Shown here: one piece after another, positions 56,178-64,000 of the stretch
Numbering within the stretch: position 1 is the first letter of the stretch
Layout of the letters: every line of letters starts with the position of its first letter
Assembly: GCF_039534975.1 (NCBI RefSeq)
Contig: NZ_BAAAWH010000001.1
Span: forward strand, 248,001 to 312,000
Direction: 5' to 3'
DNA length: 64,000 nucleotides
Source: Microbacterium terregens
Lineage (GTDB): Bacteria; Actinomycetota; Actinomycetes; Actinomycetales; Microbacteriaceae
Made by a program: the position numbers and the translations under genes
Notes under the pieces: model-generated
Seen by the model: only the letters and a program-made list of their open reading frames with translations
Database searches by the model: none
What the model was told of the DNA's origin: nothing

Positions 56178-57539
56178 CTATGCGCGCATCGACCCGTCCC
56201 GGCTCGACATGAACCGCTGCACGTCGGGATCCACGCGGATGTCGCTCGGCCGCAGCGGCCGCGACAGGTACAGTCCCTCGAGCGAGGTCAGCCGGCTGAG
56301 AGCCACGTAGGTCTGGCCCGGCGCGAAGGCGCCCGATCCGAGGTCGACGACCGCCCGCTCATAGGTCTTGCCCTGCGACTTGTGGATCGTGACCGCCCAC
56401 GCCAGTCGCAGCGGGAACTGCGTGAACTCGGCGACGATCTCGCGGGTGAGGGACTTCGAGCCCGGGTCGTACGCGTAGCGGAACCTCTCCCACACGGCCG
56501 GCTCGACGTCGAATTCCTTTCCTTCGACCTCGACCCGCACCGTGCCACCGGCGATCCGGGTCACCGTGCCGATCGTGCCGTTGACCCAGCGCGGCGGCTC
56601 GCCGTACGAGCCGGTGTCGTTGCGCAGGAACATCACCTGGGCGCCGACCTTCAGTTTCAGGTCCGCATCGGCCGGATACGAGGCATCCCCGCGCCCGAAG
56701 TCTCCGCTGATCTGGGCGCTGGCGGTCTGCTCCCGGCCGACGAGCTCGGCCAGGTGCCGGCGGTTGATGTTGTTGACGATGTCGTTGCGCGTGGCCAGCG
56801 TGATGATCGGATGCTCGCCGTCGGCGGGATCGGGCGGGGTGCGGGCTCCCGTGTCGTTGAGCACCTGAGCGATGTCGGCGGTCACGCGGCCGTGCCGAAC
56901 CGCGTTGAGCATGGCCTTGAACGCGGGATCCGCTTGGCGATGGATGTCGATCAACTCACGGATGTGCAGGTCGGCGCCATACTGCCCGATGTCCATGATC
57001 CCGTCGCCGGCGACGCTGCCGACCCAGACCTTCGCGTCGAAGAACCAGAACGACCGGTAGTGGTCGCGGATGTAGTGCGCCTCGTCCCCGCGCGGGGGCA
57101 CCGGGGCCAGCTGATAGGGATCGCCGAACATCACCACCTGCACGCCGCCGAACGGCTCGGCCCGGCGACCGCGCGCCTGGCGCAGGGACCTGTCGATCCC
57201 GTCCATGAGGTCGGCGTTGACCATCGAGATCTCGTCGATCACGAGCGTGTCGATCGCGTTGAGGATCTTGCGGGTCGTGTCGGTCTGGTCGATCTGGTTG
57301 CCCGCGATCAGTCCGATCGGCAGGCGGAACAGCGAGTGGATGGTCTGACCCTCCACGTTGAGCGCCGCAACCCCGGTCGGCGCACACACGGCGATCTGCT
57401 TGGACGTGTTCCACGCCAGGTGCTGCAGCAGGGTCGACTTGCCGGTGCCGGCGCGCCCGGTCACGAAGACATGCTCCCGCGTGTCCTCGATGAGGCGGTA
57501 GAGGGCCTCCTGCTCGGGCGAGAGCGGAGGTGTGATCAC
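56178..57539 (-). CDS. PIF1-like/AAA superfamily I helicase
   Basis: 453 residues. Walker A VTGRAGTGKSTLLQ, CAPTGVAALNVEGQTIHSLF, Walker B VIDEISM, motif III GDPYQLAPV, and the C-terminal UvrD-like VTIHKSQGKTYERAVVDLGSG with YVALSRLTSLEGLYLS. A 5'-to-3' DNA helicase of the PIF1/RecD2 lineage, probably for repair or replication. GTG start six bases after TAGCAT (57551-57546): leaderless. Confidence 0.93.
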   Translation of the reverse strand: MITPPLSPEQEALYRLIEDTREHVFVTGRAGTGKSTLLQHLAWNTSKQIAVCAPTGVAALNVEGQTIHSLFRLPIGLIAGNQIDQTDTTRKILNAIDTLVIDEISMVNADLMDGIDRSLRQARGRRAEPFGGVQVVMFGDPYQLAPVPPRGDEAHYIRDHYRSFWFFDAKVWVGSVAGDGIMDIGQYGADLHIRELIDIHRQADPAFKAMLNAVRHGRVTADIAQVLNDTGARTPPDPADGEHPIITLATRNDIVNNINRRHLAELVGREQTASAQISGDFGRGDASYPADADLKLKVGAQVMFLRNDTGSYGEPPRWVNGTIGTVTRIAGGTVRVEVEGKEFDVEPAVWERFRYAYDPGSKSLTREIVAEFTQFPLRLAWAVTIHKSQGKTYERAVVDLGSGAFAPGQTYVALSRLTSLEGLYLSRPLRPSDIRVDPDVQRFMSSRDGSMRA

Positions 57540-57639
57540 CGATTCATGCTAACCAGTGGATGCTGTGGCCGGGCGTAGCCGCGTGGCGCGGGATGACGGC
57601 ATCCGCTTTCTCCCAGCCGCGGCTTCCTAGACTGAGGGC

Positions 57640-58770
57640 GTGGACACGGACGCACGCGGCACGGCGACGAAGCCGGCATCCGCGCGGGCAGCGGTGGCGC
57701 CGGATGGCGCGGCTCGTGGCGCCGCCGCGCCGCGCAGGCGTTCCCGCCTCGTGGGGGATCTCGTGCTGCTCGGGATCGTGGGCGTGCTGCTGATCGCGGC
57801 GGTCGTCGCGGCATCCGCATCGCTGTACCGCGAGTTCTACAGCCCGACGGCGTTCGTGGAACGCTACCTGGGAATGCTCGCCGAAGGCAGCGCCGCCGAC
57901 GCCTTGGCCGTACCGGGCGTCGCCGTCGATTCCGCGCAGCTCGAGGCCGCCGGGCTCCCGTCGGCCGCCTCCGACGCGCTGCTGCGCCGCGACGCGCTGG
58001 CCACGCTCACGGACATCGAGATCGTGTCGGAGGAGACGCGCGAGGACGGCATCGTGCTGGTCACCGTTCGGTACCAAGCGGGCGCCTTTCCCGGCACCAC
58101 CACGTTCGAGGTGCAGCGCGTCGACTCCGTCGGACTGCCGACGTGGCGCTTCGCGACCAGCCCGCTCGCCCTCATGGACCTCTCCGTGCAGGGTTCGATG
58201 ACCTTCGACGTCAACGGCTTCACGATCGACAAGCGCCAGGTCTCGCCCGACGGCGCCGCGGCGGATCCGCAGGCGCCGATGTCGCTGCTGGTCTTCTCGC
58301 CGGGCATCTACTCCGTATCGGTCGATACCGCGATCTCGGCGACCCGGGGCGTGGCGGTCCTCTCCGACAGTCCGTTCGCGATGGTTCCGGTCCAGGTGCA
58401 GGCGCTGGCGACCGAGGAATTCGTGCAGATCGTCCAGGAGAAGGTCGAGGAGTTCCTCTCCGGATGCGCGACGCAGGACGTGCTGCAGCCCACCGGGTGC
58501 CCGTTCGGCTTCGTCGTGCAGGATCGCATCGTCTCGCCCCCGACCTGGTCGATCGCCGCCCAGCCCACCGTCACGGTCGTTCCCGACGGCGCCCGCTGGG
58601 CGATCCCGGCCGCCGACGCCGTCGCTCACATCGAGGTCGAGATCCGCTCTCTGTTCGACGGCTCGGTGCGCGACGTGGCCGAAGACGTCCCGTTCGTCGT
58701 CACGGGGACGATCGCGGTGCAGCCGGACGGTTCCGCCTCGATCACGGTGACCGCCCCCGGCACCCCATGA
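57640..58770 (+). CDS. Membrane-anchored protein of unknown function
   Basis: 376 residues. Positively charged N-terminus, one membrane helix (about 40-60), then a large predicted extracytoplasmic beta-rich region with two Cys (ATQDVLQPTGCPFG). I recognise no named domain. GTG start six bases after TAGACT (57628-57633): leaderless, and therefore divergent from the helicase with nearly abutting promoters. Confidence 0.82.
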   Translation: MDTDARGTATKPASARAAVAPDGAARGAAAPRRRSRLVGDLVLLGIVGVLLIAAVVAASASLYREFYSPTAFVERYLGMLAEGSAADALAVPGVAVDSAQLEAAGLPSAASDALLRRDALATLTDIEIVSEETREDGIVLVTVRYQAGAFPGTTTFEVQRVDSVGLPTWRFATSPLALMDLSVQGSMTFDVNGFTIDKRQVSPDGAAADPQAPMSLLVFSPGIYSVSVDTAISATRGVAVLSDSPFAMVPVQVQALATEEFVQIVQEKVEEFLSGCATQDVLQPTGCPFGFVVQDRIVSPPTWSIAAQPTVTVVPDGARWAIPAADAVAHIEVEIRSLFDGSVRDVAEDVPFVVTGTIAVQPDGSASITVTAPGTP

Positions 58771-58795
58771 GGGATACCGGAGCGCGGCGGCCGGT

Positions 58796-60811
58796 TCAGC
58801 CGCGTGCGTCCCGCTCGGCGAGCGCGGCGAGCTGGGCGTTGTAGGCCTCGAGCTCGGCGTCGCCGGTGCGGTCGGCATGGCGGTCCGCGCTGCGCTGCGC
58901 ACGCTCATCGCTGCGACTCCACTGGATGGCCACCGTGATCGCCAGGATCAGCGTGGGCAGCTCGCCGATCGACCAGGCGACGCCACCGCCGATGTACTGG
59001 TCCTCGAGCGGTGTCGCGCCCCAGGTGCGGCCCATCGCGCCGAACCACTCCGCGATCATCAGGCCCGACTGCATCATGATGGCGATCCCGAAGAACGCGT
59101 GGATCGCCATGACGGCGATGAGGGTCACCAGCCGGCCCGCGTACGGCAGCCGGTAGGCGACGGGATCGATGCCGATCAGCGAGAGGACGAACACGTAGCC
59201 GGTGATCAGGAAGTGCGCGGTCATCCACTCGTGCCCGAGATGGTCGTACAGCGACCAGCGGAACAGGTCGGTGAAGTAGAAGACCCAGAGCGAGCCGACG
59301 AACAGGCCGGCCGCGACGAAGGGGTGGGTGAGTATCCGCGCGAGTGGTGTGTGCACGGCCCACAGGATCCACTCGCGCCCCCCGCGCGTGCCGTCGGTGC
59401 GCTTGCGGATGGCGCGGGCGGCGAGGGTCACCGGGGCGCCGGCGACCAGGAGCACGGGGATCGCCATGGTCAGCAGCATGTGACCCACCATGTGCACGCT
59501 GAAGAGGTACTCGCCGTAGGCGTTGATCGGGCCGCAGGTGACCCAGAACAGCAGCAGCAGGCCGGCCACCCACAGCACGGTGCGGTAGATCGGCCAGCCG
59601 TCGCCGCGGCGACGGAGGCGCAGCGCGCCGGCGAGATACAGGAAGATGCCGAATCCGGCCGCGAACGCCCACAGCAGGTCCAGGTTCCAGGACGTGACCC
59701 AGCGGTCCAGTGACAGTTCGGGCGGCAACGGCGCGCCGGTGAGGATCTCAGCGGGTGTCCGCACCGACGGGAGGTTCGACGTCGTGGGCGGCGCCGTTCG
59801 GGCCAGAGCCACCGCGGCGCCACTGGCCAGCCCCATGAACGCCAGTTCCAGGGCAATGAGCCCCCAGAATCGGCGGGCCGCGGCATCCTCGCGCATCCTG
59901 CCGATGAGCTGTCTGCGGTACCAGGCCCCGAGAACGCCGAGAACGAGCAGTGCGCTGACCTTCGCCAGCAGGATCACGCCGTACGGCGAAGCGAGGTTCT
60001 CCCACGCTCCGACGCCGATGACCGCACGCACAGTGCCCGAGATCGCGACCACGACGAACGCCGCCAGCGCGAAGGTGGAGTAGCGGGCCAACGCGTCGGC
60101 CAGGGTGTCCCGGTTGGTCAGCGGCCGGATCACCACCATGAGCAGCAGCCCCCCGAGCCACACCGCCGCGGCGATGATGTGCAGCACGAGCGCCATGACG
60201 GCGGCACCGTGGTTCGCCTCCTCGCCGGAGTGGCCCTGCGTGCCCATCGGCACGAGTGCGGCGATGGCGAGGATCGCCACGAGCACGGTCGGGGTCCAGG
60301 ACCGGACCGCGAAGGTCAGCACCGTGATCGCGGCGCCGGCGATCGCAGTGATCAGCCACGTGCGTCCAGCTTCGGTCTCCACCAGGAACCGGCCCAGCTG
60401 CGCTCCGAACTCGGGGCCCAGCCCGAAGGCCGGGTTGAACGTGTTGACGAACGTCAAGAACCCGGTGGATGCCGCTGCCACGGTGAAGACGGCCGCCGCG
60501 ATGGATGCCAGATCCAACGCCGCGTCGAACTCCCGCTCGCCCGCCTTCAGGGCGAACAGCGCCGTCACCAGGGCGCCGACCATGCCCGCGGCAGACAGAT
60601 TGACCGCCAGCGTCGCGGTCGGCAGACCCCACCGCACGATCGGACCCGGGTCGCCGATCGCGAACGGGGCCGCACCGCCGCCGATGATCAGGCCCCAGAC
60701 GAGCGCGGCGACCGCGACCACGATGAGGATGACCGGGCCGGCGACCCGCAGTGCGCGGGACGCGTCTCCGCGCGGCGCGGTGACGCCGGATGGAGCGGTG
60801 GTGGGGATCAC
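58796..60811 (-). CDS. CopD-CtaG fusion, copper/cytochrome oxidase assembly protein
   Basis: 671 residues. N-terminal CopD-like part (about residues 20-320, eight helices, VLHIIAAAVWLGGLLLMVVI) and C-terminal CtaG-like part (about 370-620, HMVGHMLLTMAIPVLLVAGAPVTL, VYFTDLFRWSLYDH, YVFVLSLIGIDPVAYRLPYAGRL). It likely handles copper for cytochrome c oxidase. GTG start six bases after TAGGCT (60823-60818): leaderless. Confidence 0.93.
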   Translation of the reverse strand: MIPTTAPSGVTAPRGDASRALRVAGPVILIVVAVAALVWGLIIGGGAAPFAIGDPGPIVRWGLPTATLAVNLSAAGMVGALVTALFALKAGEREFDAALDLASIAAAVFTVAAASTGFLTFVNTFNPAFGLGPEFGAQLGRFLVETEAGRTWLITAIAGAAITVLTFAVRSWTPTVLVAILAIAALVPMGTQGHSGEEANHGAAVMALVLHIIAAAVWLGGLLLMVVIRPLTNRDTLADALARYSTFALAAFVVVAISGTVRAVIGVGAWENLASPYGVILLAKVSALLVLGVLGAWYRRQLIGRMREDAAARRFWGLIALELAFMGLASGAAVALARTAPPTTSNLPSVRTPAEILTGAPLPPELSLDRWVTSWNLDLLWAFAAGFGIFLYLAGALRLRRRGDGWPIYRTVLWVAGLLLLFWVTCGPINAYGEYLFSVHMVGHMLLTMAIPVLLVAGAPVTLAARAIRKRTDGTRGGREWILWAVHTPLARILTHPFVAAGLFVGSLWVFYFTDLFRWSLYDHLGHEWMTAHFLITGYVFVLSLIGIDPVAYRLPYAGRLVTLIAVMAIHAFFGIAIMMQSGLMIAEWFGAMGRTWGATPLEDQYIGGGVAWSIGELPTLILAITVAIQWSRSDERAQRSADRHADRTGDAELEAYNAQLAALAERDARG

Positions 60812-60836
60812 GGGTTAAGCCTAGGCGGCATGCAGA

Positions 60837-60867
60837 AGGGGGACGCCGCATGGTGCGGCATCCCCCT
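60837..60867 (-). terminator. Hairpin terminator after the HU gene
   Basis: 14-bp arms AGGGGGACGCCGCA/TGCGGCATCCCCCT with one mismatch, TGG loop, about 80 bp after the HU stop and before the next promoter. Confidence 0.75.
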
Positions 60868-60894
60868 CGTTCTCGTGCTGTAGGTCTCGTGCTG

Positions 60895-60932
60895 TAGGTC
60901 TCGATACGCCGCCTGCGGCGGCTCCTCGACCT
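60895..60932. repeat. REP-like palindrome GGTCTCGATAC...TCCTCGACC
   Basis: GCCGC-CTGC-GGCGGC hairpin with the same flanks as 56122-56154. Just before it the 16-bp word GTCTCGTGCTGTAG occurs twice in tandem (60871-60899). Confidence 0.7.
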
Positions 60933-60948
60933 AGAGCCGCAATCGCCT

Positions 60949-61236
60949 CTACTTGACGGCGGCCTTCAGCTTCGAGCCCGCCGTGACCTTGACCCGCTGG
61001 CCGGCAGGGATCTTGATCTCTGCACCGGTCTGCGGGTTGCGGCCCGTGCGCGCCGACGTCTCGACCCGCTCGAACGAGAGCCAGCCGGGGATCGACACCT
61101 TGCTGCCCTTGGCGACCGCCTCGGAGACGGTGGAGAAGAGGGAGTCGAGCACGCCCGACACGGCGGACTGGCTCTGCCCCGTCGCGCTGGCAATGCTCGC
61201 AACGAGTTCGGTCTTAGTGATGGACTTGTCAGCCAT
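60949..61236 (-). CDS. hup: HU-family nucleoid protein
   Basis: 95 residues. ADKSITKTELVASIASATGQS, then GWLSFERVETSARTGRNPQTGAEIKIPAGQRVKVTAGSKLKAAVK, the DNA-binding arms of HU/IHF. The long Lys/Ala tail of actinobacterial HupB is absent. GGAGGACAACCAC precedes the ATG. A hairpin directly upstream of the ribosome site (61250-61271) may control translation. Confidence 0.96.
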   Translation of the reverse strand: MADKSITKTELVASIASATGQSQSAVSGVLDSLFSTVSEAVAKGSKVSIPGWLSFERVETSARTGRNPQTGAEIKIPAGQRVKVTAGSKLKAAVK

Positions 61237-61249
61237 GTGGTTGTCCTCC

Positions 61250-61271
61250 AAGGCGGCGGAAGAGCCGCCTT
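61250..61271 (-). promoter_or_regulatory. Hairpin adjoining the HU ribosome site
   Basis: AAGGCGGC-GGAAGA-GCCGCCTT, an 8-bp stem lying between the transcript start and GGAGG. TATATT (61334-61329), the probable -10, and the perfect palindrome CCGCGGAATTCCGCGG (61343-61358) lie farther upstream. Confidence 0.5.
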
Positions 61272-61459
61272 TCATTGCTCGGACCGGACGGGCGAAGCCC
61301 TCCGGGCTGGTCGGATCGACCGTCCCCGAATATACCCACTTTCCGCGGAATTCCGCGGATCTCCATGGCTCTTGACGTAATCCGTCGGCGTGTTGGTGGT
61401 GCCAGTGTGACTGATGGGGCTCCTGTGGCGTACGAGCCGACATCGGGCCTTGCAACGCG

Positions 61460-61490
61460 AAGAGGCGGACCCCGTCGGGGTCCGCCTCTT
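61460..61490 (-). terminator. Terminator of the rpmB-rpmG-rpsN operon
   Basis: Perfect inverted repeat AAGAGGCGGACCCCG-T-CGGGGTCCGCCTCTT, 19 bases past the rpsN stop. Confidence 0.9.
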
Positions 61491-61508
61491 CTTACGTTGT
61501 GCTGGTGC

Positions 61509-61814
61509 TTACCAGGACGACTTGGTCACGCCGGGCAGCTCGCCACGGTGCGCCATGTCACGGAAGCGGACACGCGAGATGCCGAACTTCGTGAGGACAC
61601 CGCGGGGGCGGCCGTCGATGACGTCGCGGCTGCGCACGCGCACCGGCGAAGCGTTGCGGGGAAGCTTCTGCAGGCCCACGCGGGCGGCCTCGCGCTGCTC
61701 GTCGGTCGAGGTCGGGTCGACCAGGGCCTTCTTCAGTTCGGCGCGCTTGGCGGCGTATCGTTCGACGACGACCTTGCGCTGCTCGTTGCGCGCGATCTTG
61801 CTCTTCTTAGCCAT
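61509..61814 (-). CDS. rpsN: 30S ribosomal protein S14, zinc-free form
   Basis: 101 residues. [14 protein letters not shown], and [25 protein letters not shown] ends it; the CxxC pairs of the zinc form are absent. Last gene of the operon, three bases after rpmG. Confidence 0.97.
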   Translation of the reverse strand: MAKKSKIARNEQRKVVVERYAAKRAELKKALVDPTSTDEQREAARVGLQKLPRNASPVRVRSRDVIDGRPRGVLTKFGISRVRFRDMAHRGELPGVTKSSW

Positions 61815-61817
61815 GGA

Positions 61818-61988
61818 TCAACGCTCCTCTCGGAATTCGACGTGCTTGCGGATGACCGGGTCGTACTTCTTCAGCACGATGCGGTCGGGGTTGTTGCGGC
61901 GGTTCTTGCGCGTCACGTAGGTGTACCCCGTGCCCGCAGTCGAACGCAGCTTGATGATCGGACGTACGTCCTGAGCCTTCTTGGCCAT
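61818..61988 (-). CDS. rpmG: 50S ribosomal protein L33, zinc-free form
   Basis: 56 residues. [33 protein letters not shown] is L33, with no Cys at the CxxC positions. Start overlaps the rpmB stop by one base (TAATG). Confidence 0.97.
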   Translation of the reverse strand: MAKKAQDVRPIIKLRSTAGTGYTYVTRKNRRNNPDRIVLKKYDPVIRKHVEFREER

Positions 61989-62224
61989 TAGAGCTTCACA
62001 CCCCTCGCCTGCATGTCACGGACGACGGACTCGATGCCGCGGGCGTCGATGACCTTGATGCCCTTGGCCGACACGTTGAGCCGGATGTTACGGCCCAGCG
62101 ACGGCACGAAATAAGTCTTCTTCTGCACGTTCGGGTCGAAGCGGCGCTTCGTCCGGCGGTGCGAGTGCGAGATGCTGTGACCGAAGCCGGGAACCGCTCC
62201 GGTCACCTGGCACACTGCTGCCAT
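61988..62224 (-). CDS. rpmB: 50S ribosomal protein L28
   Basis: 78 residues. [33 protein letters not shown] is L28; only one Cys is present, so no zinc site. AAGGAG precedes the ATG, and a perfect hairpin (62244-62263) lies just upstream. Confidence 0.97.
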   Translation of the reverse strand: MAAVCQVTGAVPGFGHSISHSHRRTKRRFDPNVQKKTYFVPSLGRNIRLNVSAKGIKVIDARGIESVVRDMQARGVKL

Positions 62225-62243
62225 GGTTCTACTCCTTAATACC

Positions 62244-62263
62244 GTGGAACCGGACGGTTCCAC
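62244..62263 (-). promoter_or_regulatory. Perfect palindrome in the rpmB leader
   Basis: GTGGAACCG-GA-CGGTTCCAC, ending a few bases before the AAGGAG. Either a DNA operator or an mRNA hairpin that could regulate the ribosomal protein operon. No Zur-like motif (TGAAAATGATTTTCA type) is seen. Confidence 0.55.
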
Positions 62264-62402
62264 CCAAGATCCCTTGTCTGCACCCGCCGGAAAAATGACC
62301 CTTGCGGGCCGGGATTCACGGGGAGGATACGAACTGCGTGCTGGAGTGCGCGCAGACAAGGAGTCAGTTTAGCATGGCGCGGCGCGCCTCCTTGCGCGCC
62401 GG

Positions 62403-63098
62403 TCAGGAGTCTCGCGCGCCGCGCCCCCAGCGAAACGCGGACACGGTCGGGTCCCCGGCGATCCAGAAGCGCCAGGGAAAGACGTCCGTCCCGGCGACGC
62501 CGGCCACCCCCACCCGCGGGCCGGCGACGACGTCGTGGAGCGGTTCTGTGCGCAGCTCGAGACGGGCCACGGCGCCCGCCCGTTCGACGCCGGTGACCGC
62601 ATCGATCCCGTCGTGCACCGGATGGCGCAACCCCACCGCATCACCGAATCGCCCGGGTCCGCTGGCCAGCTCGCGGTCTGAGCGCACGACCCCCCGTCGT
62701 TCGAGGCGACGCCGGGTTGCGGCATCCCGCCCTTGCAGCACTTCGCCCGCCCGCAGCAGGACTCCACCGGCGACGCCCGGGGGCCCGCACACGACGTTCA
62801 CACACGAATGGATGCCGTGGCTCAAGTACACGTAGAGGTGACCGGGCTCGCCCCACATGGTGGCGTTCCGGCGGGTGCGTCCCATGCGCGCGTGCGAGCC
62901 GGGGTCGGCGATGGCGCCGGTGCCGGCGCCATGGTAGGCCTCGACCTCGGTCAGGCGGACCGCCACCGTATCGCCGTCGACGATGGTCGTCAGCACTCCG
63001 CCCAGCAGGCGTGGTGCGACCTCGACGGGCAGTCCCTCGAGCGCGCTGCGCGTCACGGGGAGCAGGGACCCGGGCGCCGGGCGGATCGGATCGGTCAT
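62403..63098 (-). CDS. 3-methyladenine DNA glycosylase (AAG/MPG type)
   Basis: 231 residues. LTEVEAYHGAGTGAIADPGSHARMGRTRRNATMWGEPGHLYVYLSHGIHSCVNVVCGP contains the catalytic Glu51 (position of human AAG Glu125) and the base-flipping Tyr/His elements. It excises alkylated purines. The ATG overlaps the stop of the upstream gene by 4 bp. Confidence 0.94.
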   Translation of the reverse strand: MTDPIRPAPGSLLPVTRSALEGLPVEVAPRLLGGVLTTIVDGDTVAVRLTEVEAYHGAGTGAIADPGSHARMGRTRRNATMWGEPGHLYVYLSHGIHSCVNVVCGPPGVAGGVLLRAGEVLQGRDAATRRRLERRGVVRSDRELASGPGRFGDAVGLRHPVHDGIDAVTGVERAGAVARLELRTEPLHDVVAGPRVGVAGVAGTDVFPWRFWIAGDPTVSAFRWGRGARDS

Positions 63099-64000
63099 CG
63101 CGGCGGCACCTGACACCACGAGATGTCGAAGCCGGAGACGACCACGACCTCGTCGCCGGTCGCGATCTCGACGATCCGCGTCTGGAGCTTCTTGGGAAGC
63201 GGAAGCCGGTAGAGGTCGTAGCGATTGGTCACAGCATCCGGAGCCACCACGACGGCGGCGTAGCGGCCGCTCGGCGAGACGCAGGTCTGCAGGGCGACGT
63301 CGGTGGAGGGCAGCTCCATCAGCACCGCGGTGCGACCGTCCTCGGTCGCCGCCGCGACGGTGGTGCCGATGGGGATGCCTGCCTCGTCGGTCGGTGAGCC
63401 CAACCGGATCGTGCCGCCGCCCGGCACCGGCGTCACCGCACCGAGCAGCCCGAGATCGAGGTCGGCACGGGCGAGTGCGGCCTCGCTCGCGTCGGCCAGA
63501 TCGATCACGACCATGCCGCCGCCGCGCAGGACGACCGCCTCGGACGATCCGCGCGCGATGCCCTCGATCGCCAGCGCGGTGCCCAGGACGGTGGCGCTCT
63601 GCCCCTGCGGATCGGTCAGGAGCAGCGAGCCGTCGAAGGAGAGCAGCAGGATGTTCTCGGTCTCGGGCACGAATCGCCACTCCGCCACCCGCGATTCGGC
63701 GCCGGCCACGACGACGGGTGTGGGCGCCGCGTCGGCCGCGCCCTCCTTCAGGGAGGCGGTGAACAGGGCGCTCTCCAGGCCGCCGGTCTCATCCAGATCC
63801 GCGTCCGAGAAGGTGTATCCGATCAGCTCGCTGCGATCGGCGCTCTGCAGGTTCGTGACGAACCCCTCCCCGGGAAGGGTCAGCCGGCGCTGCGCACCGC
63901 CCTCCAGGTCGGTCACGATCAGGGCGGCCTGGTCGCCGTCGCGCACGGACATCACCAGGTGGCTGGAGGTCGCACGGAAATCCTCGATGTGCTCGTCGCT
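63095..64000 (-). CDS. Beta-propeller-like protein, 5' end outside the window
   Basis: Open reading frame continues to the window edge, with 301 codons visible. Repeated strand pattern with SFDGSLLLTDPQGQS and VSPSGRYAAVVVAPDAVTNRYDLYRLPLPK suggests a TolB/WD40-like propeller. The stop overlaps the glycosylase start. Function unknown; an exported lipoprotein is possible but the N-terminus is not in view. Confidence 0.7.
   Translation of the reverse strand, partial: SDEHIEDFRATSSHLVMSVRDGDQAALIVTDLEGGAQRRLTLPGEGFVTNLQSADRSELIGYTFSDADLDETGGLESALFTASLKEGAADAAPTPVVVAGAESRVAEWRFVPETENILLLSFDGSLLLTDPQGQSATVLGTALAIEGIARGSSEAVVLRGGGMVVIDLADASEAALARADLDLGLLGAVTPVPGGGTIRLGSPTDEAGIPIGTTVAAATEDGRTAVLMELPSTDVALQTCVSPSGRYAAVVVAPDAVTNRYDLYRLPLPKKLQTRIVEIATGDEVVVVSGFDISWCQVPPR

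Noticed and set aside
56178..57539. Anti-phage helicase system
   Set aside because: A lone PIF1-like helicase without nuclease, effector or other defence partners; neighbours are heme oxygenase and copper/oxidase assembly genes.
62225..62402. Zur box upstream of rpmB
   Set aside because: No TGAAAATGATTTTCA-like palindrome; the only symmetric element is the GTGGAACCG hairpin.

Overview
The window is one 64-kb piece of a high-GC (about 70%) actinobacterial chromosome. The gene set points to Microbacteriaceae, probably Microbacterium: HspR/HAIR heat-shock control, DtxR/IdeR-type iron control, zinc-free L28-L33-S14 ribosomal proteins, decaprenyl-era UbiA/GT4 enzymes, very GC-biased codon use, and many genes that appear to begin directly at the transcript 5' end. 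The genus is inferred from overall resemblance, not from a marker gene. There are no phage genes, transposases, integrases or CRISPR arrays.

Layout. 0-6.2 kb: a VOC protein, a two-component system (histidine kinase and LuxR-type regulator), an FMN reductase, an ABC ATPase-permease pair that carries the same promoter box as the kinase gene, and a nitroreductase. 6.3-10 kb: an RraA-like protein, an acyl-CoA dehydrogenase, and a divergent ArsR-like regulator/MFS exporter pair that shares a highly symmetric operator. 10.3-14.7 kb: a compact biosynthetic cluster with a type III polyketide synthase, a SAM methyltransferase and an FAD monooxygenase on the plus strand, facing a UbiA prenyltransferase and a small membrane protein. 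15-21.8 kb: ClpB without its N-domain, a SulP transporter, a secreted M28 aminopeptidase and a GlxA-like AraC regulator. 22-27 kb: two GT4 glycosyltransferases, a conserved unknown, an AI-2E-type permease and a K+ channel. 27.2-31.5 kb: the operon dnaK-grpE-dnaJ-hspR. 31.5-36.4 kb: two MFS proteins and a KhtTU-like K+/H+ antiporter. 36.4-37.9 kb: a divergent pair of MarR-type regulators with Gly/His/Phe-rich tails and two shared operators. 37.9-43.7 kb: a PotABCD polyamine-type ABC operon, divergent from a GntR regulator and a cache-domain sensor. 43.8-44.7 kb: dcd and tRNA-Gly(CCC). 44.9-51.3 kb: an accessory-looking run of small genes, one of them broken. 51.3-51.7 kb: a 160-bp tandem repeat. 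51.7-57.5 kb: class II glutamine amidotransferase, EamA exporter, a beta-lactamase-fold lipoprotein that has lost its catalytic residues, DUF2470 protein, iron-box-controlled heme oxygenase, and a PIF1-like helicase. 57.6-64 kb: an unknown membrane protein, a CopD-CtaG fusion, HU, S14/L33/L28, 3-methyladenine DNA glycosylase and a partial gene.

Two systems connect distant genes. HspR (27.2 kb) should repress both its own operon and clpB (17.2 kb) through HAIR sites that match at 20 of 21 positions. The response regulator at 1.7 kb probably acts on a box (CCCC-N2-GGGGGATG-N17-CCGTASCGT) found upstream of both the kinase gene and the ABC transporter. The most interesting loci for new biology are the polyketide-UbiA cluster, the low-complexity MarR pair, and the catalytically dead beta-lactamase-like lipoprotein.
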